A stretch of 64,000 bases of DNA from positions 34,054 to 98,053 of the forward strand of contig LSSL01004134.1 of NCBI GenBank assembly GCA_001953115.1, given 5' to 3'. The position numbers and the translations under genes are program-made. This document shows, piece by piece, positions 13,731 through 28,400 of the stretch. The notes under the pieces are model-generated. The model saw only the letters and a program-made list of their open reading frames with translations, made no database searches and was not told where the DNA came from. Within the stretch, counting starts at the first letter, position 1; every line of letters begins with the position of its first letter. The DNA is from Smittium mucronatum (taxonomy: Eukaryota > Kickxellomycota > Harpellomycetes > Harpellales > Legeriomycetaceae).

Positions 13731-15300
13731 TTTCGTTTACTCTTTTAATTAAATAATCCAGATACCAAAAGCAGGCTTATGTTTAGTTATTTGAAATAGT
13801 TCGAATTTGGTAGATTGACTTTCTCTCTCTCCCACTACTTCCAGCGTAAACCAGAATTCGATTTGCCGCTTTATAATGCCTCTCTATTTGCCCGCTCCTA
13901 TTATTTCGCCTAATTACTGATACTGTCCAATAATTCAGTAATATCGCACCGCCAATGTTTTGAGTTTGTGAAACCAAACTATGCCCATTTTCCAATAAAC
14001 TTTTATTTTGGCCAATGGTAATCATAATAATTGTAGTCAAACTCTCTTACCTATCAATCCCCACCATGAAAACCAAGCCATTTCCTAAATCTTTGGGCTA
14101 CGGTTTATAAAACATTAAACCAATAAAGACCTGAGAAATATTCACTTATGCATACCTCGATATTCCCTCCTAAAAATCAAATGCCTTTTCGAGATTTAGG
14201 CTCTTTAATGTATATTCCTCCAGTCCTTCAATGCTCGAGTCTCACAAATTCTTTCCTATTTTTTTGATTTTGGATTTTTCGGAAAGTGGAAAACGATATA
14301 TATATATATATATTTAAAATTTTAAATTTTAAAAGAAACTCAATAAGAGTTCAGTCGTAGTCAGTAAGATACATTTATTTGACTTTTTCTCGTTCTTATT
14401 AAAACCTGATTTCAGACTCTATTGATGATCTATACGAAAATGAATGAAAGCTTTGGTTACTGGGACGGAGATACATTTAGTTTATTGAGTTGAGTTTCAC
14501 TCAGCCATAAACTCAGCAATGACCAAAAACTCATAATGTTGATAAAATTAATCTATAAGCGAAATTAATAGAATTTTTTGGCTATTTTCAGACAAGTAGG
14601 GTCAGTTAGTTGGATCTTTTTGTGTTTATTTATTACATAACTTGGATATAATTTTTTTGTATATACATATAGATTTTCTATATTATTAAGAATCGGTTTT
14701 AGTTTTGAATTTTGATTTTTATGAAACACATCGTTAATTTTTTAGATTTATCTTGATATTAAATTTAATTTAGAAAGAAAAAAATTAATAATAATTTTAC
14801 GAAAAATTATGAACCTTCCATTTATCAATTTCTCTTGACGCCTTTGGATCTTATATTTATTTTTGGTTTGGATCTTTAAAAAACAAAGGTATTTTTTGAA
14901 ATTGCTATGCATATTTAAATCACATTCTAAATCAAACAAAAATTCGGTGATAAATTAATAAAAATGAAAGAAAATCAACTGATTTATTTCAATAAAACCC
15001 TGATCTTGTGTAGATTTGTGGTTTTATTGAAGGTGATGATTTAATAATAATCCTTCTTGAAGCCAATTAAATGAAAAAAAACTATCTTAAATCATGAAAT
15101 TTATTTATCTATTTAAAAAAATTCCGTTATAAAATTCTTTAATTCGTTAATTGTGCTAAATATATCATATCAAAACCAAAATAAACTAAGTTTTAACAAA
15201 GTTTTATTTTAATTATCCGTTCAATTTTTATCTTCAGGATTGATATTTTAAGTTTCAATTTTTAGTCAATCTTTACTCTAAATAGAAAAAGTATCATTTC

Positions 15301-15349
<49 letters not shown>

Positions 15350-17129
15350 AAATTTTATATGGAATATGATATGTATACATGTGTTATCCGTAAAAGAGAA
15401 TCTGGCTTACTTTTTAATGAAGCTAAAAAAATCTAGTTGCAGTAATTTTCAAATTTATTCACGCTATAAAATTAACTAAAGAAATTGAAAGTAAATTTAT
15501 GCTTTAAGCTCAGCCTAATTGACAAAAATATATTAATTTAAAATCAAAAACCCCAAAATTCATTGAATAATAATAATCATTCGGCCTGTTTCACTAAAAA
15601 TAGGGTCGCATCAGCGGATATCACAGTTTTTATAAAATTGATGGATCAATAAACACGAATGGAGGCAAAACGATTTTAAAAAAACAATTTTGAGATTTGA
15701 TTATAGTTCAGTATACCCAGCTCACCTTTTTTTTTTCGATGCATTACAGATTTATTGCTTTGAAATTTAGATTAATTCAACATTCGTGTAAATAAAAAAT
15801 ACCCCCCCTTTTAAATGTTTTTTAAAATTAAAATATTTACAAATAATTTGAACTCTTTTATCCAACCTTAAATAAATTGTATTAAAAAAAACTAAATTCA
15901 CAAACTATATCTACTTTGAGAAAACAAAAAGAGGTTTTAGGAACAACTTGAAGCCAATATTTAGTCAATTTAAATTGATTTTAAAATCCCCATATTTAAT
16001 AAAACATTATTTATAATTATTTTATATTAATAACTAATATTCGATCTAAATATATAGATTTGAGAATTTTAAAAGACTAATAGAAATATTTCTATGCTTA
16101 TCATATGAATATACACAATTTTATTTCGCCATTATAGACCAAGCCTTTTTGATGAAAAATTTGTTTTAAGTTCAATAGTTACTTTATTGCGATTGCACAA
16201 GTATAAAGATAAAATTGGGGAAATATAAAAATATATATCCCTTTCATATTTTAATAAAAATTTTAAAAAAAATGCAAATCTGTTGAATTATAAAAAAATA
16301 ATTGGCTAATTAAATATTCTAAAATAAATAATTTATAGATTTCTAAATTTATTATTCATATAAATTTACATCATTGCGATAATATTCACAATTTAAAGAT
16401 TTAAACTTTTTATTTAGCAGGTTTGTGGTTTTAATTTTTCTTAAAAGCGAATAATTTCCGCTTTTTAAACTATTTCTTCAAAAATAAAAGATAAAATGTG
16501 AAATTTGAAATGTGAAAGAGACGCCACTTCCGAAAAACTGAGGGATTTTGTTTTCTAATAGCTTATTTAATTATCTGGATTTTCTTAGTGTATAACCACC
16601 TTGTATATTTGATGGAGGAGATATTATTTTTTTACGCTTGATATACTTGAATAAAAAACCTATTTTGGAAACCATTTCTACCCAATAATCGCTTGATATG
16701 GCATTTTTTAATATCTTTTTTTTGAAAAAAATTTTAGTTCTCCAAACTATTTCCGATACATAAGTTTATATTTAATTCACATATATGCTTTAATCTAAAT
16801 AGCTGTTATATTTCCTAATGGGTGAGAATATATTGAAATAACTTCACCAAATCAGAATATATGCATTGTTTTTTAGTAAAAACAATTTCTAATATTCAAC
16901 TGAATAAATATTGTAAAAAACTTGAACTACTTTAATACATCCCTGTATAATTTTTTTACTTCTCTCTATTGGTCAAATCTTCCTAACTCAATCAGTGTAT
17001 ATTATTTTTTTATCCAATAGTGTGTAGTTTTTATTATAAAGTATCGAAAATTATCGAAAATTGAAACCAATTTTTTTTACAGATGACTCTAAAAGAGATG
17101 ATATTTTTTGGATAAAAAAATAAACTGAA
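13731..17129. other. Start of the AT-rich desert, no gene recognised
   Basis: Contains the upstream flank of the clathrin light chain gene, then increasingly AT-rich DNA with a (TA)n tract at 14296-14313. Frames are closed by frequent stops. A GC-richer segment at 13783-14090 has an 85-codon minus-strand open stretch with no recognisable motif. Confidence 0.5.
15301..15345. repeat. Poly(A)/(AT)n microsatellite
   Basis: A run of A followed by about 15 uninterrupted AT dinucleotides. Confidence 0.95.
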
Positions 17130-17780
17130 CTAATATTGGTCCCCTAAGAGTGAAATACCTTGCCGTGGTTTAGGGGCTTGACAGTGTATTTTTCGAAGTA
17201 AACTAAACCAAAATTTCACACAGCGTTGTGCTATTCTTGGTTGGCAGTAGTGGAGACAGCGCATATCGATTCTGAGTACAGAGATTACAGAGAAGGACCA
17301 TCTCGAAACAGGAGGAACCGATTGTTTAGCACGACTAAGACATAGTCTAGTGAAAAATTCCATTGTTTAACAGTCAGACGGATCTCAACGTCTAACAGCT
17401 ATTTGTAGGAAAGCCATGTCAATCAATCCCACATTTGGTTAGGAGACTGATTTTATTAATCCTGTTAGAAATAGGCTCTGACTAGGAGCTCAGTAGCTTC
17501 GATGAACTATCTTTCATTGAAAAAGAGCTTAATTCTTGACTTCATGCAATCTCAGCCATACACTTACTTGAAGCAATTCCAGGGGGGGTCTTTCGGTTGC
17601 TAGATTGCGTCCTTTTCTCGTAGGTACGCAACCAGTATTCCGGCAGATGAGCTTATTGTAGTTAGGATAACAGTCTTTTCTATTGACTTTTTCTTTTTTT
17701 CATATTTTTTTATTATAGTTTTTAAAGATGTTATCTTACAATGAAATTTCGTGACATTAAAAAAAAACTAATTTTGGTTA
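17130..17780 (-). repeat. GC-richer dispersed repeat, copy A (unidentified)
   Basis: This stretch stands out from its very AT-rich surroundings. The part at about 17358-17780, read on the minus strand, matches 63576-64000 read on the plus strand over more than 400 bp with scattered substitutions, so the two are copies of one family in opposite orientation. The remaining part (17130-17357) presumably corresponds to sequence beyond the right edge of the window. A stem of 8 bp with an 8-nt loop (17373-17396) is kept in both copies. A 77-codon minus-strand open stretch begins at 17363, but reading frames are not conserved between the copies. It may be a SINE-like or transposon-derived fragment, or a structured RNA; I do not recognise it. 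Confidence 0.7.
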
Positions 17781-20700
17781 AATTTATTTATTTTCATTTG
17801 AAATTGCGCAAAATCAATTTTATTATACACATATATGTATTATATTATATAATAGGTGTGAGCCCTGGGTATACGTGATCCTTGTGTGCTTATGATATTT
17901 TTTTTGGTAATTTTGGACCTATGTGGTTATGGAACGTATTTTAATTGGGAGAAATGATTTATAATCCAATTATTATCGTTTAAAAACTCTTTTTCTATTT
18001 TAGGGAGAAAATATAAACAGAGAACGAATTATTTGGATTTTATTTTAAATAAGATAAATTAGATCATAATCATTGGATCAATGTAATAAACGATGTTCAA
18101 AAAAATATCCACTTAGCAAACATTATGACAAAATAAATTTAATAATATATGGCCTTAATTTTTATTAATTATCAGTATGGATGAATTATAGAAGTCTAAT
18201 TAGAGAATAGAATATAGTCTAAACGAATAAAAATTATTAAATAATTATGTTTTCGATACTAATTAGTATATATTACCTTAATTAATAGTTGATTTTAGCT
18301 AAAAAAAATCAGTTTTTATTTTAAATAAACATTAAAGCTTTAATGAAATTTTCATTTTCAAAGAAAAGTATTAACTTTTTTATCTAGGTTTAAAAAAATC
18401 AAATTATCTTGTTGGTTTTTGAGGTAAATTTTGTGCTCTTTTATTTGAATCTCGATTTCATAGAAATATTATTGGATAACTGAAATATTTCACTGGATAA
18501 TAATATACAAAACTATCCAATATAGTAAACCAAAAGATTGGATAAAAATTACATAGAGATCAAATTCACCAGAAAAAAATTCCACGTTTACATAAGTACC
18601 GTATCCAAATATAATATATGTATATCACGTGAATGATATCTAAATTTTATATTTAGCTCAAATTTTAAATTTTTGTCTCAAAATACTAAGATAAATTCCC
18701 ACTAATTGTAGTATATAATTTAGAGCAATATAAAATTATTTTTTTAATTTTTATCCTAAATTTTTTGATGAATTTTTCATTTTTTTTATATTTGATAAGC
18801 TCTAACATTTTTGAGAGGATTCGAAAAGAATAAATAGTAAAAATAAAATAATAAATTTATTTTTTAAAACTCAATTAGCTAAAATTTAATCAAAATTTTA
18901 ATAACAATCAATATATGGCTTATTAATTAAATTTGAAAATCTCACTTAGGAATTGCACTAACCTATTAAATTAAAGTTATAGAAAACATATTTAAATATT
19001 TCACAACTTTAAATAAAAAAAAACAAGATATTTAATAAAAAAAGAGAATTATATGATAATTGGTTTTATTTTATACATTTTTACTTATTTTAATTATTAT
19101 AAGAAATAATAGGAAATTTTTCTCGATTATTTAATCTTCTAATTCGATTTTTTTTACGTATATGGGGGAAGGGTGATGCTTTTTAAAAAATTATAAGTTT
19201 TTTCAATAAAATATCATATATATTTTTTACTTTCAGTAATTCTTAGATTGAAATCACCGGATTTGCTTTAATATTATTTTTTTAAAAAAATAATCTTATT
19301 TATAAAAAATATGTTGCGTCAGCTTTTACTATAAAAACTCGTGATTTTTAACTATAAATAAAATCATAATTAATTTAATTCTTTTTTAATGAATCTAAAA
19401 AATAATTTAAAAAAACGGAGAAAAAACCAATATTTATAAAATTGAAGAATTTTTAAAAAGATACTATAAGATTATAGGTTCAAATAAAACTTTCTAAAAA
19501 CTTATAAAAAAAAAAAGTTTTAAAAAAAGGCTCTTTAAAATTTTTGAATATGAATATATATATATCATGGTTTATTCTTATTTAAATAAAGATTTATTGA
19601 TTTTTTTGGTACACTGTAGATTTTAATTTATAGCTATATCAGAAAAATTGTCTTTCCTGTCTTTTTTTCAAGTGTAAAAGTGATTTTATGATCGTAAGAT
19701 AGAGTTTCTATAAGTATAATTTTAAAAAATAACCGATTTTTTAAACAGATAATTAATTTTGATAATTTTCATGAATTGAAATAGTATAAAGAATTTTAAA
19801 AGGATCTATAAAATCCAGTTAAAATAAGAATTAATATTGAATATTAGTTTCTAATATATTTAAGAATAGATATTTTTTCTTATTTTTCTGCACTAAATCT
19901 ATACTATTTAGTAAATTATTGTTCTCAAAATACTAAATTTAATATAAATATCATAAAAAGATAAATTAAAAATTAAGAGTTTATATTAACAGATTTTTTT
20001 GGTAGTATTTAAATAATGATCTGAATAAATTTGTTTAAATTTAGTTTTAATATTGTAAATGATTAAGGATATGCAAAATGAATTTAAATATTTACTATGA
20101 AATATTAAATTTTATTTCTCAAAAGTTTTTTTTTTGAAAGTAATCTTGAATTCTTTTATAAATTCAGTATATTTAAGATAAAAATACATGAAAGTAAAAT
20201 TTTATGCAAAAAATAAAAATAAAAAAATGCTATAATATATATATATATATATGCGGGGTAAGGCAAGAATAATTATAATAAGTGTTTTTATATTTTAAAA
20301 TCGTGATAATTTTAAGTTTAATTTAATACGAAAATTTCGTCTTATTGTTTTTAATTTTTAACATCATTATTTGATTGTTTTATATGTTATCTTTCTTTTT
20401 GATATTGCTTGAAAAAATTGTAAAATAAATTACTATTATAATGTCTCTAATATGAAATTTTTAAGAGTTCAACATTTTTTTGTTTTTAATTTGAATTTAA
20501 AATCAAAAAAAATTCCATTTTCAAATGAGTTTTTTTATTTTTAAATAAAAAAATTTCCTCTTAAATTATAATAATAGAATAATATTTTATAAATTTTAAA
20601 GCAAAAAATCTTTTTTATTAATTTAAATCGTTAGATGTGTCTATATTTAAAAAAAATACCATTTTCTTTTAATTTTAGGGTAAAAATACGTATAATTTAG

Positions 20701-23700
20701 AGTGTGTGGGGGGGGGGGATAAATTATTTTTAAAAAAAGTTTTTAATTTTGATCAAATATTAATATAAAAATGAATTATTAATATTATTAGGAATTTGGA
20801 TGAATTTCTATTTTGAATGAATTAATATAACTTAATATTTTAAAGCGATAATCGTTTTAGATTTTCTAGTTAGGTTTTTATGTTAATTTTTTTTTTATTA
20901 AATCAAGAAAATACAGCTTTTTTAATAATTAATATCTTATGAATAGTTTTTAAAAACCTTGTTATATTATTCCATAGAAAATTGATGATTGATTTTCTTT
21001 ACCATAACTTTTTTTAATCCACTTTATCACGCAATAAAATATTTATATTAATTCCCTATTTAGGTATAATGGAGATTTAAATTTTCTCATAATGGGTTTT
21101 TTGAACAAAAAAAATAAAATTATAATTTTCCCAATTATTTACTGTTTATTTTGTTTAAATTTTTTTAATTTATTTTATTCAATAAAAGCTATTATAACTA
21201 TCTGAAAAAAAAACTTTGTTGTTCTTTTAATAAATTTTTTCAGAAGAATGATATTATATTTAAAGAATATTTCAACTTATAGCAGTAATTTCTTATGATT
21301 CAGGATTTTCGTATTTTTAATTAAATTTATTAATCTTTAAAAATCTAAAGGATTTAAAACAAATTTAAAAGTTCAGTATAAAATGTCGGTTTTAGTATTA
21401 ATTATAACCTTTATGGGCGATTTAATTTTTCAAACTCTTTTTATAAACCACTATAATTTTTTTTTATAAGTCAATAGACAATTTTTCAGAAATAATGATC
21501 ATTTTTCCACAACTAAAATCTGGAAATATTATCGTAAAAATTGAAATATGTATGATTTTTTTGAAAGCATAAATTAATTGATAAAAATTCTCTAAATTCT
21601 TAACTTGGGCAATAATCATTATTTTATAAAAATATATGATTAAGCAAAACAAAAAAATAAAAACTACGGCAAAAATTATTTTTTATACAGTTAATCCCCA
21701 TTGATCTTAGCAATAATAGCTGAAAATAACATAATTTTACGGATTAGATCAAAAAATAAATTATGATTTCAATGAAAAAAAATTCAGAATTCGAAAAATA
21801 TATACCATATTTTTTAGATTTGATAATTATATTTGGAGTGGAAATTGATTCATCTTATATAAGTGAAAAGAAATTAAGTGTTATCATCTTATTTGATAAA
21901 ACTAAAACGAAATTTCTAAATCAAATAAAACCAGTGAATTTAAATGAAATGATTTTTTTTTGAGTTTTCTAAGCTGTGAAATAAAAGTTATTTTCATAAT
22001 TATCACCTTTCAGTAAAGGTGAATTTGATTTGGTGGATGTTGATTAATATATTTTTTTTTCATCGGATAAAATGGATCAATATTCGCTGTAAAGAGATCT
22101 AAAAATAATTAAACAATTTTTAAATTTTTTGTATATTTATATGTTACAGCTTTAATTTTCCAAGAATAAATGTAAATAAACTAATTATTAGCTTTATTAA
22201 TGTGACCTAATGTACAATTCTAATTTTTTACACCATCTATTAATTTTAATTTCTCTAATGAGACTATATATAAACAATTTTCCCTTTACATCAATCTTTA
22301 TCAGAATAGTCATAAATTTTTTGGGTTAATTGATTTTTTTAAATATTTTTAGAGCTTTGTAGCTTAATCCGTTTTCATTTTTAAAACTTTGATTTATCCA
22401 CTTTTTTTGTATTTTTTAAACATTTTTATTATAGAATGTATAATATTCTTATTTCCTCAATATTTTTATAAAAAATTTATTATTATTTATCCTATTTCAG
22501 ATACTTCTAATATTAATTTTTCTTAGAAAAAACAAAATCGAATTTATTTTCGCATTAAAATTTTCCTTCTTCTTTCCTGCTGTGCTAAAAACAGTGGTAG
22601 TTGATTAAAGACGATATTTTTATATAAAAAAATCTATCTCTTATTTAAATAATAGGTTTTATCTTTTAAATTTAGTATATTTATATCATCTGCAGTCTTT
22701 AATCTAATGATTATACTTTTTTCATTTTAACAGTGACATAATATCATAAATAAATATATCTGGATATTTTGGTTATAATCACATATTTTATTTATCTAAC
22801 TTCTTGGTAGAATCTTATTATCTTCCCATGATATTCATAAATCCATCAAGAATATTTCTGACCTAATAGTCAGAATTAAAAACGGAATATTATATCCTAA
22901 ATTTGAAATATTTCCTGGGATTAAAATAATTTTTGGATTTTTTAGAATCTTTTTTGTGGCTGGATATTCTGTTTATTCCACATATATGAATTAAGATAAG
23001 CTTGAATTTTTTTTATTAATTTTAATAAAAAAGTGGCTTTTTATTCTTTTAATTAATTTACCCCTTCGAAGTTATTTCCAATATAAATTTTTTTTTTCAG
23101 AGTTTGATCATGATCATGATTCTTTTATAGTTAGGATTTTTTTAATTTTCATATTTCAAAAAAAAAAATAGCAGCAAAATTAAATGATATATTCATAAAG
23201 TTTTGTTAAATAAACCAGTCTTTTATTAACGCGATTTCTCGTTTATAACCTCAGTTCCATTAATTTTCCGGAGAGCAACAGATTTAGTGTTTTAATAAAA
23301 TATATTTTGATAAAAAAAGTCAAGTATTATATTCAAATCTATTAATTTTACCAACCATTAAAACTGTTGAATTAGAGAAATTCTAAAATATAATAATAAT
23401 AATAACTTAGGTTTAGAGAATTTTTTTTTATGATTTAAGGTTAGATAATAGCTATTTTATAATGTTTTTTTACTGTCAAAACTTTTAAAAAGAATGTGAA
23501 TAAAATTATTGATGTTTTATTTTATTAAAATATGATTTATAAACTTTTTTTTGATTGATTTTTATTAAAATTCAATTTCACAAAATGAACTATTTTCTTT
23601 AGTTAAAAAATTTTTTTCCTAAGTTTTTATAGAATTGAAAATCCGAAATTTGCTTAATTTTATATTAAGGCAAGAAGTGATATTACAGGCTATTAATAGA

Positions 23701-25422
23701 TATAAAATATCCCAATTTTCTTAAAAAGCCTGTATCTAGCTTTAAAAATATCTTAAATTAATAAAAAAAGTTTATACATAGCAACTTCATGGTTAATAAA
23801 TTGGTTTTTTGGAAAGCTTTTTTTATCTTTTTAATTTTCTCAATTTATTATGCCGATTTTCTTTTATATATTAATAATCCAAATCGAACATTTTTTTATC
23901 TGCGAAAAAATTCATTATCTTTCATTTAGTTTGAATACATCTAATAAGTTATATCACTGAAAGGTTTCAATATTTTTTTAAGGCTTTCACGTTGCTTTTA
24001 TATTTTCATGACCTTTATGCGGAAATTTTTTTAAGAAAATCAGAGGTGATACATATAATTAAAACTATTTTCAAGAAGCTTAGAGAAAACTATTTAACTT
24101 CTATTTATTTAATCACTTTCACACTCATATTTATTTAGATAAATTGCAATTACATACCTTCATTTGTATATTTTTTTAGTTATTTTGTTATTTATTACCG
24201 AGTTTAAAATTAATTAATCTCATTTCTGATAAGGAAAATTCCTTATTTTTATTTTTAACAATTTATTTGAGAAAATAATTATATAAAATAATAAAACTTA
24301 ATATAAATTATTTTAGGCATACGATAATTTTTACGCTAAAAAATTATTTTTTAAAAATGTTTGTTTTATTTTATTTAAGAAAATTAAAAGATTCATTGTT
24401 AATTCTACTCGAATTTTGCCCGACTGTTATTTGTACTTTTAAATATCGACTTTTCCTTTTCCTTCTTTTAACTTATTAAATTTTTAGAATTTAATTTTTT
24501 TTTTCTTTAAAAAAATTACTTTGTTCATTTGCAATAGACTTTTTTAAAAAACTTTATTTAATTTTTAACCAAAAATAACTCATTTTCCTAATTAAATATT
24601 CACAAAAAAATTCATGTTATTTACTTGTATTTTTTTTATACTATGAAATTAGTAAATCTTATTATTTTTTTTTTAGGATCAAATTCTTATTTCAAGTATA
24701 TTTTATTTTTAGTTTCCTTTCTCGTAAAATTAATTAATTTTTGAAATATCCTGCTACTAAAAAATTCTTTTTTTGACTTCCGTTTAAAATTTCTTCGGTT
24801 CAAAGGTTATATAAAGAAAAATTTTCACCAAAGCTTACCAGTAATTAGCAAATAGTTAATTTTTATCCTATCATATGAAAAAAATACACTATGATTGATT
24901 AATATATTTTAATCCACTCGTATATATTATTATTTAATAAATTTTGCTAGGTTAAAATCGATACTATCTTCATTAAATTTTTATTTGAATTTCGGTTCCC
25001 AAAAATTTATTCTGTTTTATAAGTCTAATATTTATATGACAAGTGTAATTTATAAAGTCAAAAATTATGTAAATAAAATAATACTTATTTTTATTATACG
25101 ACTGAGAATATACATTTAAATATATATACCATGATATAAATATTTCACATATTTTAATAATATAACCAAATATTTTTTCCAGGATAATAATACCGAAAAT
25201 TTGGAAATATAACTTAAATCGACATATTTTCTTAATTTTAGCATTTAGTGCCACACAATTTATTCTTAATGATAACAAATTTTGACTTTGTCTGAAATTT
25301 TCCAATAATATCACAAAAAATACTATAAAATATTTTAATTTAAATTAAATTCATAACTCATAGTATATTTTTCAATTTTATTTCTTCCAGAGTGATTTTT
25401 TCTACTTTTATAAAAAAATTCG

Positions 25423-25465
<43 letters not shown>

Positions 25466-28400
25466 TATCAACAATTAAATATTAGCTAGTATTCTTTGAT
25501 TTATTTTTTATTAAAATTATAAGGTCCTCATTCTCAATTTTACAAAATATCTACAGTAAAATATTCCAACAATTCATTCTAAATCATATTTCTGTGATTT
25601 ATATTAGATGTGAATTCCAGAATAGAATTTTTACATCTGGTAATCATTTCCATTGTATTCTAAATATAATTTTTTGATAAAACCAAACCATTATGTGTAA
25701 AAAATAAATCATTTTGTCCTCAAATAGTGTCATTATTTCTTAATTGCTATTAATACTGAATTTTTTTATATTAACAGATTGAAAATTGATTGTTGAAGCC
25801 AAGTGGTTTACCATAAAATAAAATATTAGGTAAATAATCACAGAAAGCATTTTCGGCTCTATAACTTCACATACTGTGTAAAAATATGAAACATGGACGA
25901 AATTAAATCTATTTAAACTTTTGGAAAATAATTTTCAATTTTTATATTGTTAATTTGGAAATAAAATGCGAATAAATTCAACTATTTCTCCGGATAAAAG
26001 TGATTATTTTTTACTGATTATTTTATCTGCTCAATAATATCACTAAAATTGGTATAGATTTTATGAAATAAGGATCGAGTTGCTTTAATGACATTAATTC
26101 TGATCTTTCTTTTAAAAAATTATTTTTTTTAGTGAAAATACTTTTAGAGAATGTTTTGGCTTTATTATAATCGAAAAATAATTATATATGTATAAATTTG
26201 GCTTCAAATAAAATATATTTTTCTATTATAAATATTATGCTGTGTCCGTCTGATTTTTTTGAAACCTATTCATTATGTCTCACTTTTATTCTTAGATTTC
26301 CAGATAAATATCTATATACGCCAAATAAATTTTATAGAATATATTTATGAAAGAAATGTAATGATTGAGTTTTCCATTGAAAAAATATATCCGGATTTTT
26401 TTACCTCGAAAAATGTTTAAAAATTCTTAAATTTTCTTTGAAGTGTTAAAACCAGTGAAATTCATTTATTTTTCTTGTCAAAAATATGCTCTAAAATTAT
26501 CTACGGAGGCTTAAAGTGCATTAAGCATTTTTATTGTGCAACTTTTTTTTTATGATACTATTTTATTCTTATTTTAGTCGATCTCAACTGGATATAACAA
26601 CATTTGAAATGTAACTCTAATTTTATCGAAAAATAAGAATTGATGATGTCGATAAGATCCAACTAATTTTCCAGAAAAGAAAAACTAAGACTCTAGTAAA
26701 TTATCAGCTTATTTTTTTCAACTTGGTTTAAATTTTCATTTATTATTTAATCGTTTCTTTCAGATTTATATTCAGGGCATCTTAAGGCTTTAAATATTCT
26801 ATTTTATCGCCGAATAAATCAAATTTACATACTATTCATCTCTAACTACTCTTATTCTTTTCAGAGATCTGAACTGCGATTTTAAATGATTTTTTTCTTT
26901 TTTAAACTTAAAATCCTTCTATAAATATTTTATTTTCATGAGGTTTATCTTAAAATTCTTATTTCTCATATTTCGGATTACTTTTTGAATTGTTTAATTT
27001 ATTTTAGCATTTAATTTCAAAGAATTGCTCTTTTTTTTCTTTCAATACAGTCATTAAGATTGTTTAAAACTATGGATTCAATATTAAAAATTTGAGATCT
27101 GATTTGAAAATTTTCAATTTTCAATTCGCATTTTTAAATTTAAATAGGTTTTTATAAAAATTGATTTGGTTTTTTAAAAAAATAACCCGCCTTTTAAAAA
27201 TGAGAATTTAGCGCCTCATAGATGAAAATTTAGAATTTTAAATTTCAAAACTTAGCTTTTTGTATTCCAAATCTAAAAAATTCACCAAAATATCAATTAT
27301 CTCATTGTATTCAGTTGAAATTTATAACTCTCTTGTATTCTTTTATCATTGAAAACCAATTGCACTTTTTCCTTCTTGCATTGCCTGCCAAAAAAAATAT
27401 AAAAGCAATAGATTTTTTTTTATAATTACATAGTTTCAAGCATTATTAAATTAAAAAACGTACGTTTTTTATGTTTAAAGTATAAATAATATCAATATTT
27501 TTTTTATTTTCATAAATTGGTGTATTTCAAATTTATTAGTAGTTTTTTTTAATCTGGTAGATTCTTAATTACTAATTTTATACCACTCTTAATATATGAC
27601 CAAATAAAGCCCTTATTTTCGAAAAAATTGATGAAAAAAACTTCATCTCAACTCTAAAATTCTCAATCTTAGTTTAATGACATCAGATGCTTGATTTTTT
27701 TAGATTTGGTGTGTAATGATCTAAGTTATAATTATTTAAAAGGCTAAATTTTCATCTTTGGTGTGATAGATTCTTGTCTTTAAAGGATTAAATGTTATTT
27801 TTAAAAGAAGCAAATTAAATTTCATAAATAATATTTTGAAATTTAAAAGATCAAATCGAATTTTTAAAATTTCCGAATCTTCTTTAAAAAGCGTTATATA
27901 CAATTTATTACTAAAAAAGCTCAAATTTAAGCGTGAAAAATAAAAAGATCTCGGAAACTCACTTACAGGCATAATTATAAGTGGATCGAAATATTTTTTT
28001 GTTTCTATTTTCAATTTAATTAATGATTTTGTGGGAAAAAAAGGAAATATTTCACCCAAATTATAGAAACGTTTTTTTTGTCTTTTTTTATCGTGGGATT
28101 ATAATAAGATAATTTCTCTTAAAATTTTACTAAAATTTAACTTTCATTACTTAAAAAGTATTAATCAATTAAAAACCCAACAGATGAATTAAAAAATAAA
28201 AGCTAAAACTTTAAAATAATTTTCATGGTAAAGGCTTTATTTTATTATAATTTTGTTTGTTCCAGTAAAATTCTCACTGAATTCGGAATAAATTGTAGGA
28301 AATTTTTCAAAGTATTTATTTTATTTATCTATGGATTCATTTATATGCACTGTAGATCTAACTGAACTATTCGTATTTTTTAGCCATTTTTTAAAATCGC

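Noticed and set aside
13931..14081. Possible tiny two-exon minus-strand gene starting at 14081 (begins MAWFSWWGLI) with a consensus GTAAGA donor at 14050.
   Set aside because: The only plausible acceptor lacks a pyrimidine tract, the product would be about 24 residues, and I recognise no family. The AT-rich context makes chance donors common.
17130..17363. 77-codon minus-strand ORF in repeat copy A, considered as a reverse transcriptase or integrase fragment.
   Set aside because: No catalytic or zinc motif is visible, and the frames upstream are not conserved between the two copies of the repeat.
27736..28059. 107-codon minus-strand open stretch in the desert.
   Set aside because: Composition is what AT-only DNA gives (Phe, Ile, Lys, Leu, Asn); no motif, splice context or promoter. 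Kept only as part of the desert description.
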